This document shows, piece by piece, positions 15,932 to 22,846 of a stretch of 31,698 nucleotides of DNA. The position numbers were made by a program, and so were the translations under genes. Source of the stretch: an uncultured Cellvibrio sp. (lineage in GTDB: Bacteria > Pseudomonadota > Gammaproteobacteria > Pseudomonadales > Cellvibrionaceae); the NCBI GenBank assembly GCA_946482345.1, contig CAMLRJ010000003.1, positions 1 to 31,698 of the forward strand. Reading direction: 5' to 3'. A model generated the notes under the pieces. The model worked only from the letters and a program-made list of their open reading frames with translations. It had not been told where the DNA came from and made no database searches. The first letter of the stretch is position 1, and every line of letters starts with the position of its first letter.

Positions 15932-15963
15932 ATTGTCGCTGTTGTATTAACAGCAGCGACAAT
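15932..15963 (-). terminator. Hairpin between convergent genes
   Basis: Arms ATTGTCGCTGTTG (15932-15944) and CAGCAGCGACAAT (15951-15963) pair over 13 positions with one G-T mismatch, around TATTAA. On the minus strand the hairpin is followed by CTTTTATCT, so it best terminates the SprT-like gene's message; it may also slow plus-strand transcription. Confidence 0.65.
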
Positions 15964-15968
15964 TCCGG

Positions 15969-17153
15969 CTATTGCTTATTAAACGTCGCATCAAATGCAG
16001 CCTCCAGCTCAGCCATGCTATACGGAAATCCTTCTGGCATTTCCATATCATCGTTCCTTTCCAGAGTTTCTTTATCGTCTTTGATTTTGATAACTACTTT
16101 GAAAATGGTATTGCATTCATTGCACGTAATATCAAGACCCGCCTTTCCCCAAATATTATTATTGCATTCACAACTGTATTTTAATCGCACACCACTTTTC
16201 GATTCTTTATCCGGGTTCTTTGCACCCGGTGAATTTACTTCGGGGGGAATGAGCGATATTTCTTGATAGGTAATTTCGTGGACATGGATTTCTTCATCAC
16301 AGGCCATTTCACAGAGTTCATTATATATTTTTGCTTCCAGCTCTCGATCTGTTTGAAATTCCATTTCATCTTCAGAAACATGAGCTTCAGCTTGCTGTTG
16401 AAAGCATTCTTGAAGTGCAGTAATTGTATGAGTAGCCATCGCAGAAAGATTTGCGGAAACAACAGCGGGCGGTTGATTTTGTAACCCTTCGATTGCGCCT
16501 TTTCCTAAAGGAGTAACTAATGCAATATCAGCACGACCGTAAAAATTTACTGGATTTCCTTTTCGATCATAAACAAGATGTATTTGCCCGCTTCCTGGTT
16601 GCGGAAATCTATCAAGCCATGGAATACAAAACCCTTTAAAAAATAATCTCAGCGCAGACATGAAAAACGCACCATCGATTAGCGCTATATCGGACATCGA
16701 TTGTCCCGTCCTGCGCCCACCAGGTCTGCCGGTATCCGTTGGCACCAATCCAAGACTTACCATCTTGTCCGCCCATTCCTGATTGTGGTAGCATCTTCTC
16801 GAAGGTTTTCCAAATTTTGCTTGCCAACAATGTGCCATTTCATGCGTCAAAGTTTGTAGCACCTCCAATAGTGGATGTCCGAAAAAATATTCAGGATTAA
16901 TTGCAAGTTCATCAATTAATTGTTCGCCCTTCGCGCTCTGCCAACGTTTCTCAGAAACATATCCCATCGTTTTCGTTTTTCTCTGCAAAACAATTAAAAC
17001 AGGCGGCAATTTCCCAGCAAAAAGTTCACGATTAAAATGATCGTAAGCGGTTTGCAGTGCATCATAGATTTGTCGTGTCGGTGTTCCCTTAAACGCACCG
17101 CTTGTTATCACGTCATCTTGATCAAGAGATTTTTCTGTTGACTTATTTTGCAT
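15969..17153 (-). CDS. SprT-like zinc metalloprotease, 394 aa
   Basis: The N-terminal half has the SprT layout: RQIYDALQTAYDHFNRELFAGKLPP (28-52), a strand, GYVSEKRW, then HEMAH at 104-108 within LTHEMAHCWQ, and His123 in CYHNQEW as a likely further zinc ligand. This matches SprT/Spartan-type metalloproteases, which in eukaryotes cleave DNA-protein crosslinks; versions on mobile elements are common but their targets are unknown. The C-terminal third has a Cys-rich ribbon (CECNNN...ITCNEC, about 330-350), which may bind DNA. The protein is longer than the single-domain family (about 160 aa). Start ATG at 17153 has a weak CGGAA site. Confidence 0.8.
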   Translation of the reverse strand: MQNKSTEKSLDQDDVITSGAFKGTPTRQIYDALQTAYDHFNRELFAGKLPPVLIVLQRKTKTMGYVSEKRWQSAKGEQLIDELAINPEYFFGHPLLEVLQTLTHEMAHCWQAKFGKPSRRCYHNQEWADKMVSLGLVPTDTGRPGGRRTGQSMSDIALIDGAFFMSALRLFFKGFCIPWLDRFPQPGSGQIHLVYDRKGNPVNFYGRADIALVTPLGKGAIEGLQNQPPAVVSANLSAMATHTITALQECFQQQAEAHVSEDEMEFQTDRELEAKIYNELCEMACDEEIHVHEITYQEISLIPPEVNSPGAKNPDKESKSGVRLKYSCECNNNIWGKAGLDITCNECNTIFKVVIKIKDDKETLERNDDMEMPEGFPYSMAELEAAFDATFNKQ

Positions 17154-17194
17154 AAAATTATTCCGAGTTAATCAACTTACTTAGTGATTCCGAA

Positions 17195-17545
17195 TCACCA
17201 CTTAACATTGCAACCCTTCAATGAAGTGCGAAAAGTTTCAATTATTTTTTTGTCTAACGGCGCATCACTCAGGCAAAACAAATGGCGATGCAAATTGTGT
17301 AAATAATCACTGCCAAGTTCACTCGCGATGGAGTGATTGAACTTCTCAATATCGTCCCCGGTAAACAAAACTATCGCCTGATGCAAGCGAAGAAAGCCCA
17401 GACTTTCAATGGAGTGATCGCGTGCTTTACCAAGTTGGGATCGAAGCTCCAACACCTCCTGCTCAAGCCTGGTCACTTTCTCGATCAGTGCGGTGTTCAC
17501 AACTACATTCGGATCAATATTCGTATTGGTTGCTGTGCTGGTCAT
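17195..17545 (-). CDS. Coiled-coil hypothetical protein, 116 aa
   Basis: The ATG at 17545 has a very strong GGGGGAGGG site; starts further upstream would lie in the operator region. Residues about 17-42 (ALIEKVTRLEQEVLELRSQLGKA) form a clear coiled coil, followed by a helical domain with no recognisable motif. An 18-bp palindrome lies about 38 bases upstream, suggesting that it is tightly controlled, perhaps by itself. The gene lies just outside the left inverted repeat of the CRISPR cassette. Confidence 0.6.
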   Translation of the reverse strand: MTSTATNTNIDPNVVVNTALIEKVTRLEQEVLELRSQLGKARDHSIESLGFLRLHQAIVLFTGDDIEKFNHSIASELGSDYLHNLHRHLFCLSDAPLDKKIIETFRTSLKGCNVKW

Positions 17546-17582
17546 ACAGAGCCCTCCCCCTGGTTGGGTCGCAAGATTTGGT

Positions 17583-17600
17583 TTGTAATGTACATTACAA
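17583..17600 (-). promoter_or_regulatory. 18-bp perfect palindrome, candidate operator
   Basis: TTGTAATGTACATTACAA is perfectly self-complementary and centred about 47 bases upstream of the minus-strand ATG at 17545. A TTAACA -35-like word lies further upstream on the minus strand. The palindrome would overlap the -10 region, as expected for a repressor site. Confidence 0.55.
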
Positions 17601-17611
17601 TAGCACATTGT

Positions 17612-17636
17612 TAAAAAACCAGGTACAGCACCTGGT
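17612..17636 (-). terminator. Rho-independent terminator on the minus strand
   Basis: On the minus strand, ACCAGGT and ACCTGGT (17618-17636 on the plus strand) pair perfectly around five bases and are followed at once by six Ts (17612-17617). It would stop minus-strand transcripts coming from the CRISPR array and left inverted repeat before they reach the promoter of the 17195-17545 gene. Confidence 0.7.
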
Positions 17637-17687
17637 CAGTATTTTGTTGTTAATTCTGCCCCCGTCTCGTGGTCTCCACGGGCTCAT

Positions 17688-17811
17688 TCGCTGTGGTCAG
17701 GTGGGGCGAACTGGGTGGAAGCGGTGTGTAAACGCCAGAGCGTTTTCCACGGCTTATGCCCAGGGTGCCGCAGGCATCGTCCGCCTGTCCATCAGCGGGA
17801 CGATGCTGGGG
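17688..17811. repeat. Left 124-bp inverted repeat flanking the CRISPR-Cas cassette
   Basis: This sequence is the reverse complement of 25046-25169 with 4 mismatches in 124 bp. It contains internal hairpins: GCATCGTCC/GGACGATGC (17774-17782 and 17798-17806), and a nested pair GTGGAA/TTCCAC around AAACGC/GCGTTT (17715-17750). Two of the four differences between copies fall in the loop of the inner hairpin (CAGA here, CTAA in the right copy). No transposase gene is present. The degenerate end of the array starts within 10 bases of it. Confidence 0.9.
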
Positions 17812-17920
17812 GGTTCTGCCGCTTGTCCAGCGGTACATGGTGCATACTTCAATACACAACTGCCAGCCGCTTATACAGCGGTATGAGCGTGCCATGGGCA
17901 TGTGTGAATAATTGTACTCC

Positions 17921-19694
17921 TTAAACCACCTCGCGGCGGTAAAAAATCAACAGAGTTTTGATTCCATCTAACCTTACATCGAAGCGATACAGGGCACATA
18001 CTTTGTCTGCAAGCCACCTACACGGTGGCCTAATCCGATGCACGCATAACAGCATTAAGAGTCAGTCAATAAGCCGCCTACCCGGCGGGGGACATACCTG
18101 GCGTCAATATCGTAATTCGCCTTGTACCTCCAATCCGCCTAACGGCGGTAAACTGGTCGTGTTGCTCAACATTACCCCTGTGCCACCTATAAACCGCCTA
18201 CCCGGCGGTTAACTGGAATTATTGGCGTTGTCGCCATCACTTAAATCTTTAAGCCGCCTACTCGGTGGTTAACTTTATGTCATCTACTTGAGTTCTGAAT
18301 TCGACTCTCTAAACCGCCTATACGGCGGCGAATAGAACTGCAACCGGACGAGCACCAATTTGTTTTTGGGATCTTTAAGCCGCCTGTTCGACGGTGTGTG
18401 TACAAAATTACTGTGGAGCTTCCAATCATGATCCCACAAGCCACCTACTCGGTGGCAGCATAAAATATTCTCAAGAATTCTTCTCCAAAAGCCGCCTAAA
18501 CGGCGGTGAACGTTGAATCCTCTGCATATGTGCGAAATTGCATTCTTTAAACCGCCTACCCGGCGGTTAACTTTCGCTCAGTAGGACGCGATATGCGTTG
18601 GATTCTCTAAACCGCTTACACAGCGGTTCACTTTAAAACGCGAGGTGTGGCTATCGCTGACTGTCTTTAATCCACCTGCGCGGCGGTAACTTTCTTTAAA
18701 GTTTTCACTTGCGGGTCCAAGTTCATTAAGCCGCCTGTTCAGCGGGATAAAGAAAACTACTGTAGAGTTTCCAGTGATGATCCTACGAACACCTACTCGG
18801 TGGAGGCACTGAAATATTCTAAAGAACTCTTCTCCGCAAACCGCCTGCTCGGCGGTGAACCACAAAGAGGGGTCTATTTGCCAAACATGGTTTCTCTAAA
18901 CCGCCTGCGCGGCGGTGAACAAGTTACAACACTTTGGCGATGGCGCCTGCATCTATAAACCACCTACCCGGCGGTGAACTCAGATAGATCTGTTACTTCA
19001 CTGTCTAAGTATCCCTAAACCACCTATTCGGCGGTTAACGCGAAATTATTTGCAGTTGCAAGAAGTTTCTCTCTATAAACCGCATACCCGGCGGTTAACA
19101 ACGGGAGAAGGAAGTTTCCTTGACCGACTATTCTTCAAGCCGCATACCCGGCGGTTAACTATACCTCGCCCGATTTATTGCGGATGCTTTGTCTTTAAGC
19201 CGCCTACTCGGCGGTTAACGTTTATTCTGTGCATGATCGCAATGGTGAAAATCTCTAAACCGCCTACTCGGCGGTTAACCCTCGACACATCCGTGGAAAT
19301 CGATATTATCTCTAAACCACCTACTCGGCGGTTAACTGGTCGAGAGTCCAGCGCCACAAAGTCGCCAGTCTCTAAACCGCCTGCTCGGCGGTTAACGCCG
19401 GGGCAGCGTTTGGGGTTTGCAAGTACATTCTCTAAACCGCCTACTCGGCGGTTAACGAATTCATGAGAAAAATTGGATTGACATCATCTCTCTAAACCGC
19501 CTACTCGGCGGGTAACTTCGTTGAGTTTCTAACTTTTAAGGATTGGCTTCTCTAAACCGCCTACCCGGCGGTTAACGCGAATTGGTGACGGAAACAATAA
19601 GCGGTAATTCTTAAAGCCGCCTACCGGCGGTTAACAGTCGTCAATTTAAAGACAAGATGCTTGCCCGTCTTAAAGCCGCCTACCGGCGGTTAAC
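17921..19694 (-). CRISPR. I-F-like CRISPR array, about 30 repeats
   Basis: Repeats of 27-28 bp recur about every 60 bp with spacers near 32 bp. In the transcribed (minus) direction the repeat starts GTTAAC, forms a stem CCGCC/GGCGG around GAGTA, and ends TTTAGAGA, closely resembling the type I-F repeat. Orientation is supported by the position of csf3/leader on the right, by near-consensus repeats at the right end and strongly degenerate ones at the left, and by the Cas6f gene. Two more degenerate units, at 17819 and 17867, lie left of the start given here. The gap between the first two units is 88 bp, so one repeat may have been lost. The two repeats nearest the leader share a variant with a 4-base loop. 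Spacer targets cannot be assigned by eye. Confidence 0.95.
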
Positions 19695-19815
19695 TATGCA
19701 TTTGAGGGGAAAATGCATATGAAATCAATGTGTAATCACAGCTAAACGATAAATACCAACGCTTGTAGAGAGCAAATTTTTTCACTTTGAAATCAGATAC
19801 TAACAAGAACCGATT
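19695..19815 (-). promoter_or_regulatory. CRISPR leader
   Basis: This AT-rich 121-bp stretch lies between the leader-end repeat and the 3' end of csf3. Directly against the first repeat is a hairpin: TATGCATTT (19695-19703) and AAATGCATA (19711-19719), perfect over 9 bp with a 7-base loop. Several weak -35/-10 combinations exist on the minus strand (for example TTGCTC, 17 bp, TTATCG), but none stands out. The array may also be read through from the csf1-csf3 promoter. Confidence 0.65.
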
Positions 19816-20487
19816 TTATCGAGGGTTAATTGCTTGTGTTGGAAACACCGCTTCCACCTGCTCCCCTGACCAATACGGAACATCGACCGCCATAGGCATT
19901 GTTTGCAAAGTCGTTTCGCTGAGCTGAGCCCAGAGGGTTGCAGGCAAGGGACGCGCGGGCAAACCTGCTTTTGTCACCCAGGAATAATCCTCATCCGTGG
20001 CAATTACTTGAACATTATCAATTTGTCCAGCACCTGCATTAGAGCGCTTGCCTATACCTGGTATGTAATCCTGGATTAACGAAACCACCCTATCGGCATC
20101 GCCTACTCCCCAAAAGTACACATCCTGCGCCTCTATCGCCGGTAAGCTATCCATATTCGTTTTGTATTGACCTCGTTTTTTATCAACGGCCATATACGCA
20201 TTTCCACGCTTACGATTCGGAGCGAATGCATGGACAGACAAATCCGACTCACCCAACAAATTCATAACGCGGGGAACCGTCGTGTGGCTAAACTGCTGCC
20301 GGTTATAATGCAGCGAGCTTGCACGAAAAATATTGTGTTCGCGCGCGAGTGGAATTAGCGGAATGGTTTCTTTTTCTTTTGCGCCACACTGGCGAAATAT
20401 TGCAGCCGACAAAATTGCGTCAAGTGTGATCGGGTAGTCACAAGAGAAAGGTGTGGCCAGCGTCAGTGTTAATTGAAATGGTTTCAT
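19816..20487 (-). CDS. csf3: Csf3, Cas5-like subunit of the type IV effector
   Basis: This 223-aa protein fits Csf3: an N-terminal strand (MKPFQLTLTLATPFS) followed by PITLDAILSAAIFR, the family's typical LDxxL helix, and a Gly-rich loop YIPGIGKRSNAGAGQI (141-156) typical of Cas5-type RAMP proteins. In type IV complexes Csf3 caps the 5' handle end of the crRNA backbone. It overlaps csf1 by 4 bases (ATGA) and lies just upstream, in the direction of transcription, of the leader and array. Cas5-like identity follows from pattern and context, not from a search. Confidence 0.82.
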   Translation of the reverse strand: MKPFQLTLTLATPFSCDYPITLDAILSAAIFRQCGAKEKETIPLIPLAREHNIFRASSLHYNRQQFSHTTVPRVMNLLGESDLSVHAFAPNRKRGNAYMAVDKKRGQYKTNMDSLPAIEAQDVYFWGVGDADRVVSLIQDYIPGIGKRSNAGAGQIDNVQVIATDEDYSWVTKAGLPARPLPATLWAQLSETTLQTMPMAVDVPYWSGEQVEAVFPTQAINPR

Positions 20488-21128
20488 TTTTTTTCCTCGA
20501 TGTTAGCCCAGGATAAAATTGTGTATTCCCCGGAAAAAGGCTTTATTGCCGCACGATTAACCGCACTACGAAGATCAGGCGACGCTTTGCGAATAGCTTC
20601 ATTCGCTTTAATCCACCTCAACGCGCGTTGATTTTTTTCCGTGCGATAGGTCTCCACGGCATAAATCAATGAAGCAACCTCTTTTTTCCAATCAAATGCC
20701 GATAACAGTTGATAAGCCTCACGTACTTTGCCGAGATCAAAATGAAATGATTTACCCGCTTCACAAAATGTTGATCGCGCAATTGCATGAGTCACCTTGA
20801 ACGATGACACAGGGCTTGCATTACCAATAACACCACACATAAACGGTGCCTCGGCGTCCTCGATCAAGTAACGCGCCAGGTATCGACGAGCAGAAACATC
20901 TTCGGTGCCTATAAATTGCGTGCTATCCGTGTTGGGGAGTTCCAGGCGACCAAGAACAAACGATCCTTTTTCGCTGCCATAGTAAAACGCATCAATGGCC
21001 CCTATACGAAGCGGTTTTATCCCTTTCAGGGTGCGGTGCGGAATCATTGCACCCGGAGACTGTTGAGCACTCAAGCTGCTGTCAAGCTGGGAGCCGATAC
21101 AGCCATGCCAAAATTCAATATCATTCAT
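20484..21128 (-). CDS. csf1: Csf1-like large subunit of the type IV effector
   Basis: The 214-aa protein has the size and a characteristic central stretch of Csf1: LIEDAEAPFMCGVIGNASPVSSFKVTHAIARS, corresponding to the family's PPxPFxxxIxxSGxKHxL pattern. Csf1 is the small Cas8-like subunit of type IV-A. The four-Cys zinc finger described in some Csf1 proteins is not evident: only Cys10, 98 and 122 are present and none forms a C-x2-C pair. An AGG-containing site precedes the ATG at 21128. It is transcribed divergently from csf2 and translationally coupled to csf3. Confidence 0.75.
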   Translation of the reverse strand: MNDIEFWHGCIGSQLDSSLSAQQSPGAMIPHRTLKGIKPLRIGAIDAFYYGSEKGSFVLGRLELPNTDSTQFIGTEDVSARRYLARYLIEDAEAPFMCGVIGNASPVSSFKVTHAIARSTFCEAGKSFHFDLGKVREAYQLLSAFDWKKEVASLIYAVETYRTEKNQRALRWIKANEAIRKASPDLRSAVNRAAIKPFSGEYTILSWANIEEKK

Positions 21129-21217
21129 ATTTATTACCTGTGTATTGAAATATAGGAAAACAAAGCCTATCTTATACCAAGAATTTGATTTACACCAAAC
21201 CCAACGGAGACTTTTTT
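21129..21217. promoter_or_regulatory. Divergent promoter region of the csf operons
   Basis: This 89-bp gap separates csf1 (minus) and csf2 (plus). For the plus strand TTGAAA (21145-21150) and TATCTT (21168-21173) are 17 bp apart. A small inverted repeat ATAGG...CCTAT (21152-21170 region) overlaps the spacer and could be an operator. A minus-strand promoter was not clearly seen. Neither the 17-bp operator nor the 13-bp element occurs here. Confidence 0.5.
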
Positions 21218-22291
21218 ATGCGTACATTTGACTTTACCGGCACGTTTACCGCAGTTCAGCCATTGGCAACCTGCTCCAAGGATCTGAATGACAAAGGCGG
21301 TGGTTCCGGCAAGCCGATTCCAGTTCCAACGCTCAAAAAGAGCGCTGGCCAACATTTGTATTTCCCGGCGACAGGGATTCGTGGTGCATTCCGTCGCGCG
21401 GCTCGCGATCTCATCCGCACCTTGGTCATTGAAAAAACAGGCAATCCCACCCCATTTTCACTGGACCAGCATTATTTTTTGACGTTGGGTGGAATCAAAG
21501 GTAGCGGCGATATGGATCGCTCCACCGTGGCCATGGAAAACCACTGGCGCAGCGCCAATCCACTGTTGTCGCTCTTTGGTGCCGGTGACGCAGGTGTACT
21601 TGGCTTTGTCACCGGCCACCTATCGGTATCAAATGCTGTGACTAAGCTTCCGTGTGAACCTGTGCAATTTTCCGGGGCTCGCTCGGACGATATTTACCGT
21701 GACAAGCAACAGGCTCGATTCCTGACTAACGATGACCTTGATTCCCTCATTGCCCGCAGCCAAGGCAACAAATCCCGTTCCGCATTGCAAACTCAGGTAA
21801 AAGCGTTGGAAAAAGACCTGAAAAAACATAAAACCGATGCAGAAAAATCAGCGTCTCTGCAAGCTCAAATTGACGCATTGAAGGCCCAAATCACGAGCGT
21901 AAAAGGTGAGACTGGCGCTGAAGACGTATCCGTAGGAATGCCTCTGGCAGGCTGGCAAGCGATTCCTGAAGGTGAAACATTGGAGGTGCGCTTTACCCTT
22001 TACCGCGCAACCGACGTTGAGCTGGGCTTGTTCTTGAAGGCGCTCAATCAGTTTGCCCTATCCCCTGTGCTTGGTGCGCATCGCGCCAACGGCAATGGCC
22101 TCGTTTCAGGGAGCTGGACAGTCAACGAAGTCGGCGCTGCGCGCACCGCTATTGGCACCGTCGAATTTGAAGCGCTAACACCAGTGAAGATCAATGGCGA
22201 CGCGCTAACAAATGCCGTTAACGCTTTTGATGAATGGTTTGCATCGGGGCAATACGACTTTTCAATTCCTCATGCAGAGATCGAGGCATAA
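21218..22291 (+). CDS. csf2: Csf2, Cas7-like backbone subunit
   Basis: The ATG at 21218 has a CGGAGA site; an in-frame TTG at 21185 is rejected. The 357-aa product begins MRTFDFTGTFTAVQPLATC, then a Gly-rich segment and VPTLKKSAGQHLYFPATGIRGAFRRAARDLI, the Cas7-type start of Csf2 where the chain contacts crRNA. A charged coiled-coil stretch (about 182-235) interrupts the fold, as in several Csf2 proteins. The end GAHRANGNGLVSGSW is a Gly-rich loop typical of RAMP proteins. Csf2 copies line the crRNA in the type IV effector. The stop is 1 base before the cas6f start, so translation is coupled. Confidence 0.88.
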   Translation: MRTFDFTGTFTAVQPLATCSKDLNDKGGGSGKPIPVPTLKKSAGQHLYFPATGIRGAFRRAARDLIRTLVIEKTGNPTPFSLDQHYFLTLGGIKGSGDMDRSTVAMENHWRSANPLLSLFGAGDAGVLGFVTGHLSVSNAVTKLPCEPVQFSGARSDDIYRDKQQARFLTNDDLDSLIARSQGNKSRSALQTQVKALEKDLKKHKTDAEKSASLQAQIDALKAQITSVKGETGAEDVSVGMPLAGWQAIPEGETLEVRFTLYRATDVELGLFLKALNQFALSPVLGAHRANGNGLVSGSWTVNEVGAARTAIGTVEFEALTPVKINGDALTNAVNAFDEWFASGQYDFSIPHAEIEA

Positions 22292-22292
22292 C

Positions 22293-22838
22293 ATGGCATT
22301 CTCCCACTATCTTGATGTAGTGATCAGGATGCCGGAGGTTGCCAATGATCTGCATGGGCGACTTCTCTACTTGGTCCACACGACAATTCGCAGCCAATCA
22401 TCACAACTGGCTGCATCCTGGCCTGACGCAAAGTACAACAGCTTCGGCTTTGTATTTCGCGTGTTCGGATCACCCGCATCGCTCACCGGATACGTTCAAG
22501 CATGCCAACCGATGATCGAGCGAGGGCTGGTTCGCTTGTACCCGGTGTCGGAAATCCCGCCACACGCGGTTCACGATCATCATTTTGCCCGCGATAGAAA
22601 CACGGAGAAAAATACTCCAGGTTTTCAAGCGAGACTTCAAGCGCGTTGCGCGCGTCGCGGAGTCCAGCAGCATCAACACCGCACTGTTAACCAAGATCGC
22701 CGCCCTTTGTTTTTGTATATGCAAAGCGGATCAACAGGTCAGGGTTACACGCTGCACATCAAGCGAGTTGCAGGGCCAGCGCCGCAAGGGGCTGGGGGTA
22801 ATAACTACGGCCTTGGCCTCACACTTCCCAGCTTTTGA
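22293..22838 (+). CDS. cas6f: Cas6f (Csy4)-type CRISPR RNA endonuclease
   Basis: This 181-aa protein aligns along its length with Csy4 (Cas6f, about 187 aa): HYLDVVIR near the N-terminus (HYLDIRLRP in Csy4), His29 at exactly the position of the catalytic His29, a basic Arg-rich helix (RLQARCARR, about 114-122), SGSTGQGYTLHI (145-156; Csy4 has QSTGQHFRLFI), and the terminal YGLGLTLPSF (Csy4 YGLSKGGFVPWF). It should cut the repeat RNA at the 3' base of the stem CCGCC/GGCGG. This is a I-F-type enzyme in a type IV locus, matching the I-F-like repeats. The ATG at 22293 follows the csf2 stop by one base; an in-frame start at 22212 lies inside csf2 and is rejected. Confidence 0.9.
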   Translation: MAFSHYLDVVIRMPEVANDLHGRLLYLVHTTIRSQSSQLAASWPDAKYNSFGFVFRVFGSPASLTGYVQACQPMIERGLVRLYPVSEIPPHAVHDHHFARDRNTEKNTPGFQARLQARCARRGVQQHQHRTVNQDRRPLFLYMQSGSTGQGYTLHIKRVAGPAPQGAGGNNYGLGLTLPSF

Positions 22839-22846
22839 GGTTATCT

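Noticed and set aside
17688..17811. Inverted repeats as ends of a classical insertion sequence
   Set aside because: No transposase gene lies between or beside them, the terminal sequences are not typical IS ends, and no target-site duplication was seen. Kept as an inverted repeat of unknown type.
17715..17924. Reading frames in the inverted repeats (at 17715-17924 and 24963-25205) sharing FHGLCPGCRRHRPPVHQRDDA in part
   Set aside because: They are translations of the same 124-bp repeat in both copies and extend into unrelated flanks; frames are short with no ribosome-binding site.
19050..19466. A 138-aa plus-strand reading frame with repeated PPTRRLT units
   Set aside because: It is the CRISPR repeat read in frame: the 60-bp period is a multiple of three, so the repeat translates again and again. 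No ribosome-binding site and it runs against the array's transcription.
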